DNA of 56,728 nt from Pseudomonas saliphila (GTDB taxonomy: Bacteria; Pseudomonadota; Gammaproteobacteria; Pseudomonadales; Pseudomonadaceae): assembly GCF_008638345.1 (NCBI RefSeq), contig NZ_VTVA01000022.1:1-56728 (forward strand), given 5' to 3'. Positions within the stretch are counted from its first letter, which is position 1; every line of letters starts with the position of its first letter. The notes beneath the pieces were generated by a model. The model did not search any database and was not told the origin of the DNA. It saw only the letters and a list, made by a program, of their open reading frames with translations. Both the position numbers and the translations under genes were made by a program. Shown piece by piece: positions 1-8,041 of the stretch.

Positions 1-48
1 GGTGTGATCGCCGGTCGCTTACGGCGCTCGCTGTACCTGACTCAGTAG
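1..48 (+). CDS. Possible C-terminal end of an upstream gene
   Basis: The first reading frame is open from base 1 to a TAG at 46-48 and would encode 15 residues ending in SLYLTQ. This could be the tail of a gene lying left of the window. There is too little sequence to recognise a family, and it may be chance. Confidence 0.2.
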   Translation, partial: GVIAGRLRRSLYLTQ

Positions 49-135
49 CTCCGCACTGGTTAAAGCTCGGCGGCACTGGAAAAGGTCGGGGAGGCGTGCT
101 TTTGCCTCAACCGCTGAGAGGCTGAGGGATCTGCT

Positions 136-1161
136 ATGGGACATTCATCCGTACAGCAGATCGAGCTATCAGCCGTTCTCACACACCCGCAGCTGCAGAA
201 CCGGAACGTGGGGATGCAGAAGTACAAAGAACATTCTGACGCCAAGCGCTACAAGAGCCATATCAAGGAGCTTCAGAGAAGCATCCGTACAGCTGGTCTA
301 CAGGTGCCGCTCAAAGTGGTCGCTGCAGAGGAAGGAGGCGATTGGAAGCTGGCCCCCGGTGCAGATCGGCCTCACTTCGAGCCTGGCCGGTATTGGTTGG
401 TGGATGGCCACCATAGGAGGGAAGCGTTACTCGTTGAGGGTCACCAGATGGTAGCTGTGGAGATACTGCCTGGGCTTGGTTTCGAGGAAGCATTGGACGC
501 CTGTCGTCTCTCGAACGGCCACGTTATACAGCCTATGTCGCCAGACGAGCGTACCGAGAATGCTTGGTCAGCACTCAACCAGAAGCGCGACACATACCGC
601 CGAATGGAACTGAAACAGGCAGCGGAACTGCTGCAGGTATCTGAGCCTACCATCAAGCGATTCAGGAAGACGGTCAGGGATGACGGTATCAAGGCGGGAT
701 GGATCGATGCTGATGCTTCCCGAGACAAGCAGAAGCTGCAACTGCAGGAGTACTGGAACAAACCATCCACTCTCAGAACCCTGTCAAAGGTTCCTTGGAG
801 GATGTACAAGCGGAGACTCCGGCAGGGCTCTGGTACGACCAGCGACGCGGCACGACGTCGGATGATCAAAATGGCAATGGTCCAGTACGGCTTCGGGACT
901 GACGGTCGGTTTCGCCCTGAGGACCTCGTGGCAGCGTGGGTTGAACTCGGGAAGGAGGCAGATCGGGCCGATGCCCACCAGTACCTGCTCGACAAGTACA
1001 AGCCGAAGATCTCTCAACCGAAGGAGGATGACGATGATGATGATGATGGTAGCGTGCCTGTCTCTTCAGGATTCTCTGTCCATCCTGAGATACGTCAGAT
1101 GGCATATCGAGGTCTGGAGATTTCAGCGATAGGCGAAGGCTTTGACGAGGGATCTGTATGA
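136..1161 (+). CDS. ParB/Srx-fold N-terminal domain protein
   Basis: 341-residue protein of the ParB-like nuclease/partition superfamily. Residues 89-97 (VDGHHRREA) match the ParB box II pattern that binds CTP or nucleotide in ParB and gives the family its signature. The segment around 155-185 (QAAELLQVSEPTIKRF) reads as a helix-turn-helix. A run of seven aspartates lies near residue 297, separating the body from a short tail. The ATG at 136 follows GAGGGA at a workable distance. It sits alone, reading towards the recombinase gene. In integrative elements such proteins serve in partition, regulation or as DNA-binding accessory factors. No ParA partner is visible here, so a true segregation role is not supported. 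The fold assignment is firm, the role unknown. Confidence 0.7.
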   Translation: MGHSSVQQIELSAVLTHPQLQNRNVGMQKYKEHSDAKRYKSHIKELQRSIRTAGLQVPLKVVAAEEGGDWKLAPGADRPHFEPGRYWLVDGHHRREALLVEGHQMVAVEILPGLGFEEALDACRLSNGHVIQPMSPDERTENAWSALNQKRDTYRRMELKQAAELLQVSEPTIKRFRKTVRDDGIKAGWIDADASRDKQKLQLQEYWNKPSTLRTLSKVPWRMYKRRLRQGSGTTSDAARRRMIKMAMVQYGFGTDGRFRPEDLVAAWVELGKEADRADAHQYLLDKYKPKISQPKEDDDDDDDGSVPVSSGFSVHPEIRQMAYRGLEISAIGEGFDEGSV

Positions 1162-1644
1162 GGGGCTCCGAGAGCTCCCGTCTTGCTGGAGACACCATGA
1201 TTCAAAGGGCGAGAAATTTTTCGCGATAAATCTGAGAGTGCATAAGAGAGACGAGGCTCAGGCTTGTAACCCCCGGTACCCCGGGTCTCGTCTGCTGCGT
1301 AGGCAGGCACCACCCCCACAGCTTCGCCACATCGCAGCACCGCTGGAATGGGAGAGAGCAACCAGCTGTGGTCTTGAAGCTGTTCTATTCTCCCAACCTT
1401 CCGGTCATTGTCCCTGAGATGCGGCTGGGGCAGGCGTGTTTGCAACATCATCTCGCGAAGCCACCCCGAATCTGACCTCAAGTAGGCCTGAGAGAAGCAT
1501 CTGGAACTCTCCCTTGCTTTGGTGCTGGGAGAATGACCGGGAAAAAGGGAGGATAGCGATGCCGATGCATAAAAATTGACAAGCGCGTTCTTTTGTACAA
1601 AATTGAGCAACGGTCGTTCGTCGGTTATGTACAGGAGAGGATTG
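1162..1644. other. Gene-free stretch between the ParB-like and recombinase genes
   Basis: No convincing gene. It carries an imperfect inverted pair, CCGGTCATTGTCCC (1401-1414) and GGGAGAATGACCGG (1527-1540), and a 7-bp arm pair AGACGAG/CTCGTCT flanking a GC-rich centre near 1245-1295. A TTGACA at 1576-1581 could be the -35 element for the recombinase. The repeats could be recombinase or regulator sites; this is inference only. Confidence 0.35.
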
Positions 1645-2349
1645 ATGAAGGTAGTCGCGTATCAGCGAGTGTCCACGGCGCGGCAGGGAGTGAGTGGGCT
1701 GGGTCTGGAAGCACAGGGACAGGCGATCAGGGACTACGCAGCGAAGCGCGGAGCTACGGTCATCCAGTCGTTCACTGAAGTGGAAAGTGGCAAGAACAAT
1801 GCGCGACCAGAGCTGACGAGGGCCTTACATCTTGCCAAGGTGACCGGAGCCACGCTGGTGATTGCTAAGCTCGACCGGCTTTCACGCAACGCCGCCTTCC
1901 TACTTACGCTTAGGGACTCGGGTGTCCGGTTCATAGCCGCAGACTTGCCAGATGCCAATGACCTCACCGTAGGTGTGATGGCGCTGGTAGCTCAGCAGGA
2001 GCGAGAGGCAACTTCAAATCGGACACGAGAAGCTCTCAGCGCTGCGAAGGCGCGAGGAGTGAAGCTGGGCAACCCGAACGGTGCAGCGGCCCTCAGGAAG
2101 GCTGACAAGGGCAACGGAGCGGCAGTCACGGCGATCAAAGCCGGGGCGGACGAGCATGCTTTGAACCTCGCGCCCGTTTTGGAAGCGCTTAGGTCTGAAG
2201 GACTCACTTCTCTCGGTGCGATAGCGGACGCCCTGAACGAGCGGGGAATGCTGACACCTCGGAACGGGAAATGGCATCGGTCGTCAGTCAGGAATCTCTT
2301 GGAGAGGCTGAAGGGAGCGAGGCAGGTGGGAGGCAGCGTTGTCAATTGA
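1645..2349 (+). CDS. Serine recombinase (resolvase/invertase family)
   Basis: 234-residue small serine recombinase. The N-terminal catalytic domain opens with the YQRVST motif, making Ser10 the likely nucleophile. LDRLSR near residues 76-81 supplies the conserved active-site arginines. The C-terminal 45 residues (IADALNERGMLTPRNG onwards) form the usual helix-turn-helix that reads the recombination site. I chose the ATG at 1645 rather than an in-frame start at 1576 because AGGAGAGG lies just upstream and the family motif begins at residue 5. The protein probably performs resolution, inversion or element mobility. No inverted gene segment or obvious res site is seen, so its substrate is unknown. 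Confidence 0.88.
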   Translation: MKVVAYQRVSTARQGVSGLGLEAQGQAIRDYAAKRGATVIQSFTEVESGKNNARPELTRALHLAKVTGATLVIAKLDRLSRNAAFLLTLRDSGVRFIAADLPDANDLTVGVMALVAQQEREATSNRTREALSAAKARGVKLGNPNGAAALRKADKGNGAAVTAIKAGADEHALNLAPVLEALRSEGLTSLGAIADALNERGMLTPRNGKWHRSSVRNLLERLKGARQVGGSVVN

Positions 2350-2400
2350 GCAGCTCTTGAACGCTCCCTGCCGGATCTCAGCTGGACAACCGATGCTGGT

Positions 2401-3681
2401 TCAGCTTGTGGGGTATGCGAGCAACTCCACGGCGCGTCGCTGCGTCTCTTGTACGTTACCGCCGGAGTAGAGTCCGTAGGTAAGGCCAGGTTTGTCATGA
2501 CCAACGATGTCTGCGGCGAGGTTCTCCGATACATCAGCATTCTCCAACAGCGTCACCATGGTCTTGCGGATGGAGTGGAATACATGGTCCTCCGAGTAAC
2601 CCAAGCGAGACTTTAAACGGCCGAAGCGTTTTCCTATAGCGTTGGATCGGTCCCCGTATTTGTTTTTTGTGAGTCCACTCAAGAGGTAGCCATCGGTCGA
2701 CGTTTCGATCAACCGGTTGACGAGAGGCGCGAGCTTCGTATGAACGGGCACCTTACGAATACCTGCTTCGGTCTTGCTGTCGACGATGTTAAGCGCCTCT
2801 GTGGTGGCGTTCGCAGTTTGTAGCGAGCACAGCTCTTCGATCCGAGCCCCGGTGTACATACCTAACCAGATCAGGTCGGCAAGCTGGGCGTCTCCTTGTT
2901 CCAAGGCAGCTCTGTGCAATGCCACCACCTCCTTCGGCTTGAAGGGAACCCAGCCTTTCTTCCGTTTTCGTTGCGTGGCGTTGTCCAGTCGACGCACTGA
3001 GCGAGGGAGCTCGAAAGGCATCGGACCGGCAGAGACTTGGCGATGATCCTCGAAGTACTGCCAAAGGTTACGCCCAGCAGAAAAGATCCGCTTAACGGAG
3101 GAAGGCATGTAACCGTTTCCCCCGTCTTCCTTCGGGAGCATCAGCAGTTTCACCCACTCTCGTACCCGCTCAGGTGTGAGGGCCTCAACAGTCTCGAAAT
3201 GCTTTGCGATGAGCTTCGCATCACTGAGCATCTGATCCATCGTTTTCTCTTTGAGATGCAACGTGGAGTGCCACTCGTGGAGTGACGGAGCGATAAGCGT
3301 GTGTCCAGCCAGCGCAACCCCTACCAATGCCTGGGCCTCTGCAGGGCGACCGAGTCTGTCAAGTTCTCGTGCTTTGTCTGCCACTATCCCTGAGATCACC
3401 TCGTAGAGATCGAACTCATCTGCGGCCTGCAATCTGCGGAGCTCATCGCGAACCTCCAAGGCGTAGTGCTGGATGGCTGACTCCGTTGTCTGGCCTCGCG
3501 CTTTCTCGATCTCCGCTTTCCACTCAACGACCATTGCGAACGCTCGCGCTTGCGCCATTTGCTTATCACCCGTGCCTGTACTTTTGATGAAGCGGAGCTT
3601 GTCACCGAAGTGATGCCGGACATCCTGGGGGATTGTCAGCAGGGCGTACCAGCGGTTCTTGCGGCGTTCGAGGTAACTCAT
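2401..3681 (-). CDS. Tyrosine-family site-specific integrase
   Basis: 426-residue tyrosine recombinase that would insert and excise the element. The N-terminus (MSYLERRKNRWYALLTIP) matches the short leader domain typical of one integrase subfamily. A SAM-like core-binding domain lies around residues 130-215 and the catalytic domain follows. Catalytic residues are visible: Arg280 (YTGARIEEL), His369-x-x-Arg372 (HSIRKT), His395 (GHDK) and the nucleophile Tyr405 (GLYSGG). All are intact, so the enzyme should be active. It is transcribed away from the tRNA-Ser-like attachment sequence at 3789-3805, about 110 bp from its start, which is the expected arrangement for an integrase next to its att site. 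Confidence 0.93.
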   Translation of the reverse strand: MSYLERRKNRWYALLTIPQDVRHHFGDKLRFIKSTGTGDKQMAQARAFAMVVEWKAEIEKARGQTTESAIQHYALEVRDELRRLQAADEFDLYEVISGIVADKARELDRLGRPAEAQALVGVALAGHTLIAPSLHEWHSTLHLKEKTMDQMLSDAKLIAKHFETVEALTPERVREWVKLLMLPKEDGGNGYMPSSVKRIFSAGRNLWQYFEDHRQVSAGPMPFELPRSVRRLDNATQRKRKKGWVPFKPKEVVALHRAALEQGDAQLADLIWLGMYTGARIEELCSLQTANATTEALNIVDSKTEAGIRKVPVHTKLAPLVNRLIETSTDGYLLSGLTKNKYGDRSNAIGKRFGRLKSRLGYSEDHVFHSIRKTMVTLLENADVSENLAADIVGHDKPGLTYGLYSGGNVQETQRRAVELLAYPTS

Positions 3682-3788
3682 AGGGCAGGCTCGTGTAGGT
3701 GTGTTTTACCACCTCAATTTACCACACCGGCGGCCGCCAAAGCTCGGTATCCTTGATTCGTGGGGGCTGCAGACCGATGAGCGGAGTG

Positions 3789-3805
3789 TCCCTCTCTCTC
3801 CGCCA
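3789..3805 (+). other. Attachment site: 3' end of tRNA-Ser (att copy 1)
   Basis: The 17 bases match the acceptor 3' end of a tRNA-Ser gene, ending in CTCTCTCCGCCA with the encoded CCA. The sequence upstream does not fold as a tRNA, so this is a remnant, not a gene. It sits where an integrase target duplication is expected, beside the integrase. A similar sequence recurs at 26849-26862. Confidence 0.6.
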
Positions 3806-3817
3806 TATATAAGCTTC

Positions 3818-3847
3818 AAGGCCCCGTTATTCGGGGCCTTGTTGTTT
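3818..3847 (+). terminator. Terminator downstream of the tRNA-Ser remnant
   Basis: AAGGCCCCG at 3818-3826 pairs with CGGGGCCTT at 3832-3840, leaving a 5-nt loop, followed by GTTGTTT. It is the natural position of a tRNA transcription terminator. The same arrangement, with compensating changes, recurs at 26874-26905. Confidence 0.75.
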
Positions 3848-3922
3848 CTGGAGGTCGATCGGTCCCCCATTCAGTGTCGGTGAGCTTTCTGAATACGCGC
3901 CTCCACCACGCCGTAATGGACC

Positions 3923-4360
3923 ATGCCTGCTCGCATTGACGGAGCTGCAGTAGGCTGCACACAGGAGACTCGCAGGGCTTTTAGCTCACGGTTCGTCCGG
4001 AGTAGCATTACAGCTCGCATAAGCAGAGTACCGACATGGATATCACCCGACCCAGCCGTACTGCCAGATTCTTCGCCTTACCTTCTTTCTCGTGCTAAGC
4101 GTTTTTGCTCTGGCGCTGCTACCCGGCGACAGCGAATCAACCGAGCCTTTTTTGGCCTCTTAGCACTGGCGACGAATGCTGGCCGAGTCTTATTCGCGCT
4201 GCTTGCATTCGTCAGCCTTGCTTGGATAGCGATCAACGGCTATCGTCTCGCGCGCTGGGATTCTGGCGTTAGGAACGGCGATTGTGTCGACTGCGGTGGC
4301 AAGATGACCCAACTCTCCGGGCGGCATCGCAACTATCGCAAGTGCCCGTTCTGCCTTTAG
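3923..4360 (+). CDS. Small membrane protein with a C-terminal zinc ribbon
   Basis: Open frame of 145 codons. The last 75 residues look real: a hydrophobic segment of about 22 residues (VLFALLAFVSLAWIAINGY) followed by two CxxC pairs (CVDC and CPFC) spaced 20 residues apart, a zinc-ribbon pattern. The first 65 residues are rich in Ser, Arg and Thr and look less protein-like, so the true start may be an internal non-ATG codon, or the 5' part may be frameshifted. No function is known to me. The gene is isolated between the att remnant and the HipA/HIRAN operon. Confidence 0.4.
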   Translation: MPARIDGAAVGCTQETRRAFSSRFVRSSITARISRVPTWISPDPAVLPDSSPYLLSRAKRFCSGAATRRQRINRAFFGLLALATNAGRVLFALLAFVSLAWIAINGYRLARWDSGVRNGDCVDCGGKMTQLSGRHRNYRKCPFCL

Positions 4361-4404
4361 AGGCGACGGGGGTGGTAGACGGCCCGTCTCGGGAAAGCAA
4401 GCAT

Positions 4405-4427
4405 GAAAAAGCCCGCCGAAGCGGGCG
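4405..4427 (-). terminator. Terminator of the HipA/HIRAN operon
   Basis: On the minus strand GCCCGC-TTCG-GCGGGC (4411-4426) is followed by five T residues. It lies 20 bp beyond the stop of the HIRAN gene and is a standard intrinsic terminator with a stable UUCG-type loop. Confidence 0.8.
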
Positions 4428-4446
4428 TGAGGAGCCTAAAGGGATC

Positions 4447-5139
4447 CTACCTACACTGCACCAACAGGATGATTTGTGCGTGTGCCTCGCTGGATCCTGT
4501 TTTGAGCACGGTGCCGGTTACTGTCATTGCCTCCAGCATCCGGGCAAAGCCCGAGGTGACGGCTTTGTTGATGTAACCAATTCTTCCGTTCTCGCTGTGC
4601 ACGGCAATCGCCTTGGGGTCGTGCTCGTTCTCCGGCTCTGGTCGAAACTTGACCTGTGTGCCCGGTTGAGGCATCTCAGATGGGCTTATCTGATACCGGA
4701 CTCCCGTCAGCTCGATTAAGATATCAGCTGGCGCGGTCACGTCCGAATAGTCCGGGCACAGCTCGAAGCTGTCACTTTCCAGGCGTGCCCCGGTGTAACC
4801 GAGCAGGGCCATGTATGATCCGGTGAATTCTTCCGGAAGGCCGTATTGCGAAAGGTATCGCCCGAAATCTGCACGCTTGCGGGGTGGCAACCTGGTAGAA
4901 AAAGCATCCAGGGCATCGTCCACTGAGCTGACATTCTTCGTGAACGCTGGAAACCCAATGAAGCCTTCTTTTTCGGCTTGCTTGTAGTCATCGCTGTTTT
5001 TCGCGTAACGGAATTTTACTGTGTCTCCGTCTCTTAACAGCTCCCCGACGATACGGCGATGCCTTGGGGAGCAATCGCCAGAGTGGTGCCACACAAGAAA
5101 AAGCCGTGATGGCTCAAATATGTGGTTAATTGCGCTCAT
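4447..5139 (-). CDS. HIRAN-domain protein, partner of a HipA-like kinase
   Basis: 230-residue protein. Residues 138-220 form a HIRAN domain: the core runs FRPEPENEHDPKAIAV (165-180) and then GRIGYINK, the pattern this family uses to bind DNA ends or single strands. The first 110 residues (LFLVWHHSG, then VGELLRDGDTVKFRY) resemble the N-terminal subdomain seen in HipA proteins and in other HIRAN proteins. The gene overlaps the upstream HipA-like gene by 14 bp and shares its terminator, so the two are translationally coupled. The pairing suggests a split HipA system in which this protein supplies DNA binding or control in place of HipB. That role is inference. Confidence 0.75.
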   Translation of the reverse strand: MSAINHIFEPSRLFLVWHHSGDCSPRHRRIVGELLRDGDTVKFRYAKNSDDYKQAEKEGFIGFPAFTKNVSSVDDALDAFSTRLPPRKRADFGRYLSQYGLPEEFTGSYMALLGYTGARLESDSFELCPDYSDVTAPADILIELTGVRYQISPSEMPQPGTQVKFRPEPENEHDPKAIAVHSENGRIGYINKAVTSGFARMLEAMTVTGTVLKTGSSEAHAQIILLVQCR

Positions 5140-6097
5140 TCAGGTTTTCCATAATCAGCTGAAGCCGCCTGCTGGTAAGCCTCAAAACGAAGTCGGCTCT
5201 GTCACGGGTAAGTCTAGCATCTATCGGCATCGGCAATTCAACGAGGCGATCCAGGACGCGTTCTAGCTGGCCGAATTCAAAGTCCTTCAGCCTCTTGATA
5301 AGAAGCTGACGCACCTTTGGATTGTGCTCGGCGATGAATCGCATAGACTCCACATGGCCGATTTGCTCAAGCCTGTCCAAGGCAAATCTGATGTGGTGCG
5401 TACCCTTTGTGATGAATCCGTCGAGGCGATGGTCGGTCCAGTTGTTAAATTTATGCGGCAGCAGCTGGTAGCCTAGGCTAGTTCCATTATCGAACCACGG
5501 CGCAAACTGGAGTCTTATACTGAAGTTCTCCTTCTTCCGGCGCGCCACGCTTTTGGAATTTGGAGACAAGTTGACCAGGTACCCCCAGTTCTCCTGATGC
5601 CGGTCGGTATTCCCGATTACGCAATCGAACAGCATCATCGACCAAAAATCGAAGATTTGGTTGTCGCCGATGAATTCCTTGTTCAATTGCATCGCTGTCT
5701 GCAGGTTGTGCTGAGCGCCTTTTTCTTTATCAAAATTCCGTATGTCGCGATAGAAAAAATACCCGGCTGCATAAAACATATCCACGCCAGGCTCATAGAA
5801 CCATTCGCTCAGTGACCCACACTCGCCGGTGAGGGAATCATAAGCGGCGTGCGCAGGAGGGACCGGCACATTGAGCAACAGGCCTATTTGGTACGCGATA
5901 AGCTCACACCAGAATTGCTCTGGATATCGAGGGTCTGAGAGCTTAAACATGTACTGCCAGTCAGGCTTGATGACATGCTGCACAGGCTGAGCGGGCGATA
6001 TGACGATCCTTTTGGGCCGAGCACCTTCCGGATATGCCTCGGAAAACTCAAAGTGCCGCCCCCAATCGCATACGTCTATCGGATTCCACTGTATCAT
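5126..6097 (-). CDS. HipA-like serine/threonine kinase
   Basis: 323-residue kinase of the HipA family, shorter than classical HipA (about 440 residues). The catalytic loop is intact: Asp165 in GNTDRHQENWG (162-172), and the metal-binding DNG at 203-205 in APWFDNGTS. Lys52 in MFKLSD is a candidate ATP-binding lysine. HipA kinases phosphorylate a cellular target, classically glutamyl-tRNA synthetase, and slow growth. The usual HipB antitoxin gene is absent; instead a HIRAN protein overlaps the 3' end. No strong ribosome site precedes the start at 6097. The kinase fold is well supported, the toxin role is inferred. Confidence 0.8.
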   Translation of the reverse strand: MIQWNPIDVCDWGRHFEFSEAYPEGARPKRIVISPAQPVQHVIKPDWQYMFKLSDPRYPEQFWCELIAYQIGLLLNVPVPPAHAAYDSLTGECGSLSEWFYEPGVDMFYAAGYFFYRDIRNFDKEKGAQHNLQTAMQLNKEFIGDNQIFDFWSMMLFDCVIGNTDRHQENWGYLVNLSPNSKSVARRKKENFSIRLQFAPWFDNGTSLGYQLLPHKFNNWTDHRLDGFITKGTHHIRFALDRLEQIGHVESMRFIAEHNPKVRQLLIKRLKDFEFGQLERVLDRLVELPMPIDARLTRDRADFVLRLTSRRLQLIMENLNERN

Positions 6098-6631
6098 CGG
6101 GTGCCTATTAGTCTCGCATGCAAGCTATTGCAGCTCGATTTAAAATGAGCCGACTGCGATGGTTGCGATGGTCAATCTTGCTCACGAAGGAGTTGATCGA
6201 ATGGCCGATTTGAGTCCGCCTCACCAGTTGCAGCCCCGCCTGATATCGGTAATTGCGCTACCCGTCCCAGATACATCGCACACCGCCATTACCGGGCTCT
6301 CGCTATAGGGAGTAACGTAATGGCAGCTTGCTGCCTGAGTATGCTTTGCCTCCCAGCCGGTGATGCCGGCCAGGTTAGCATTGCTGGTGGTGGAGAACGC
6401 TTGATATTCCATGGGTGTCTTCCTTGAATACTTAGCTTACAGTTTTACCGGGCCGATAAACATGCATCCTCCTTGCTTCTTCAGCCAGCGAGAATGTATC
6501 ACCGAAGATGAGCGGCGTCACCGATCCGGACCGGACAGTCACGGGTGGGCTCACAAGCGTTGCCAATTTTTCTTCGATTCTCGCGCCACGTCGATCGTAA
6601 TGTTCAACAAACTCCACACAAGGACGTCCCT
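6098..6631. other. Gene-free or decayed stretch
   Basis: Only short frames of 60-76 codons on either strand, none with a family I recognise. One minus-strand frame (6432-6662) has fair composition and could be a scrap of a lost gene. I see no RNA gene or clear promoter. Confidence 0.3.
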
Positions 6632-6840
6632 TTGAAGTTGCCCATCGTGAAAAAGGAAGCACTAGACCGTGCGTTGGAGGTGTTCGATCTGCAAATTCGC
6701 AACAAATCCGAGTGGGAGGCTTGGGAAAGAAATCAAGCTCACCGATACGCTATCCAAGCCAATGGTTTGCTCTACCCGGCAAAAAAATCGTCTCTCTCAC
6801 AAAATTGGGGTCAGATGACGACCCCAATTACTCTTTTAAG
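6632..6840 (+). pseudogene. N-terminal remnant of a restriction/DUF-type protein, frameshifted
   Basis: From a TTG at 6632 the frame reads KLPIVKKEALDRALEVFD, then WEAWERNQAHRYAI, then LLYPAKK. I recall this pattern as the opening of a family linked to McrB-type restriction proteins and related DUFs, where KLPIV and YPxKKIVSLATG are conserved. After the seven-A run at 6781-6787 the expected IVSL continues only in the next frame, consistent with loss of one A. Similarity stops near 6836, in front of an unrelated hairpin. It is therefore both frameshifted and truncated. The family name is from memory and tentative. Confidence 0.4.
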
Positions 6841-6843
6841 CGC

Positions 6844-6872
6844 AAAAAAAAAGAGGGCGCAATGCGCCCTCT
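6844..6872 (-). terminator. Minus-strand intrinsic terminator without an obvious gene
   Basis: AGAGGGCGC (6852-6860) pairs with GCGCCCTCT (6864-6872). On the minus strand the stem is followed by an unbroken run of nine T. The nearest minus-strand gene, the IclR regulator, has its own terminator at 7155-7185, so this one probably belonged to a gene now lost. Confidence 0.6.
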
Positions 6873-6912
6873 GATTAGCCACTTATGGAGTGATCGGTTT
6901 TGCCACTGCACC

Positions 6913-7134
6913 ATGGTGGGTACGCCGCAGCAGATTGCGGACAGGATGGAGCACTGGTTTAACAACGAAGGCGCTGCCGGGTTCAACCTGATGCCGCCGT
7001 CGCTACCCTCGGGTATTGAAGACTTTATCGAACAGGTGGTGCCAGAGTTGCAGCGTCGCTGGCTATTCCGCACCGCCTACCAGGGCAGTACTCTGCGCGA
7101 GCATCTAGGCTTGGCACGCCCTGATAAGTCCTGA
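6913..7134 (+). pseudogene. C-terminal fragment of an FMN-dependent (luciferase-like) monooxygenase
   Basis: The 73 residues from the ATG at 6913 match the tail of NtaA/SnaA/DszA-type flavin monooxygenases: MVGTPQQIADRMEHWF, then GFNLMPP, then FIEQVVPELQRRWLFR and TLREHLGL. The full family is about 440 residues, so more than 80 percent of the gene is missing, including the FMN site. Many members act on sulfonates or chelators, which fits a locus rich in sulfur metabolism. The piece itself cannot be catalytic. Confidence 0.75.
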
Positions 7135-7154
7135 ACAGGGGGCAGGCCGCTGCA

Positions 7155-7185
7155 ACAAAAAAGCCGCATTCGGATGCGGCTTTTT
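7155..7185. terminator. Bidirectional terminator
   Basis: AAGCCGCAT-TCGG-ATGCGGCTT (7161-7182) is flanked by A residues on the left and T residues on the right. It therefore serves both the rightward monooxygenase fragment and the leftward iclR-type gene that ends at 7205. Confidence 0.85.
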
Positions 7186-7204
7186 CGTATCTTGTTGTTC
7201 CGGC

Positions 7205-8011
7205 TCAGGCGGTTTCGACTGCCGGCACGCCTTCCTGGCAAATCGCCGCAATTGCATCTGCGGCGCGCCTCAAGGCCGGTAGGTAGCTCAATGCTTGTTC
7301 GCGATTCACCCGCATAATCGGCGCCTGCATGGCCACACCGATGTTAGACACCCCTGTGGGGTTAGACGCCAGCACTGCAATGCACAACAGCCCGGGCAAG
7401 AATTCTTCATCGTCAAACGCGTAACCCTGCTGCTTGACGGTTTCAATCTCCCGTTCCAAAGCCTGATGGTCGGTGAGGGTGTTGTGGGTGAACTGTTTCA
7501 GCGGAATATCAGCCAATAGGCGGCGGCGCTGGGATGGCGCCATTTGAGCCAGAAACAGTTTGCCGCTGGCAGAGCAGTGCACCGGCACTCGCGATCCCGG
7601 ATGCAAATAAAATCGCAAGGGTGCCGGTGTTTCAACCCGATCCAGATACAGAATTTCGCCCCCAGACAGCGCGGTGATGTTGCAGCTTTCACCTATATCG
7701 TCCACCAGCGAGGTGAGTATGGCGTGACGCGCACCGCGAACGGTGTCGTTCAGTAATAGATTTTCCGCCAGCCGGCGTAAACGCACCCCGCGACTGTAAT
7801 GGCGGCCGTCGGCTTCGCGTTGCAGCATGCCCAACGTCTCAAGCTGTTGCAGCATGCGATGGAGGGTGGGCTTGGGCATACCTGTTTCTTCGACCATGCC
7901 TTGCAACGTGAAGAACTGATCTTTCTCTGAAATGACTTCCAGTAACGTGAGTAAACGTTGCGCCGGCGTGTCGCCTTCCAGACGATTCGCCTCCGATTGA
8001 ACCGTGCTCAT
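7205..8011 (-). CDS. IclR-family transcriptional regulator
   Basis: 268-residue regulator. A winged helix-turn-helix occupies about residues 18-80 (LTLLEVISEKDQFFTL, then GMPKPTLHRMLQQLE). The C-terminal effector domain follows from about 95, with the characteristic PVHCSASGKLFLA and the late FLPGLLCIAV segment. IclR proteins sense small carboxylates or aromatics and bind palindromes in divergent promoters. It is transcribed divergently from xsc across 190 bp containing two palindromes, so it probably controls xsc. The ligand could be sulfoacetaldehyde, acetyl phosphate or a related acid; the sequence does not say. Taurine loci more often use TauR alone, and this cluster has both. Confidence 0.9.
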   Translation of the reverse strand: MSTVQSEANRLEGDTPAQRLLTLLEVISEKDQFFTLQGMVEETGMPKPTLHRMLQQLETLGMLQREADGRHYSRGVRLRRLAENLLLNDTVRGARHAILTSLVDDIGESCNITALSGGEILYLDRVETPAPLRFYLHPGSRVPVHCSASGKLFLAQMAPSQRRRLLADIPLKQFTHNTLTDHQALEREIETVKQQGYAFDDEEFLPGLLCIAVLASNPTGVSNIGVAMQAPIMRVNREQALSYLPALRRAADAIAAICQEGVPAVETA

Positions 8012-8041
8012 AGTGTGATCTCCTTAATGGTGCCGACTATG

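Larger units (their letters stand above)
1..3805. mobile_element. Right end of a tRNA-Ser-integrated element (partial)
   Basis: Seen: a ParB-like gene, a serine recombinase and a tyrosine integrase, with the integrase 5' end about 110 bp from a 17-nt match to a bacterial tRNA-Ser 3' end at 3789-3805. Known: tyrosine-integrase elements commonly target tRNA 3' ends and keep the integrase gene next to one attachment site. Inferred: the element runs leftwards out of the window, and the intact tRNA-Ser gene should be at its far end. No structural phage or conjugation genes are visible here, so the class of element (ICE, IME, prophage remnant) is open. Confidence 0.6.

Noticed and set aside
3723..3805. 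Complete tRNA-Ser gene ending at 3805
   Set aside because: Only the last 17 bases match; the preceding bases cannot form the acceptor, D or anticodon arms.
6432..6662. Minus-strand gene of 76 codons left of the restriction-like remnant
   Set aside because: No recognised family and overlaps the better supported plus-strand remnant; kept only as a possible scrap.
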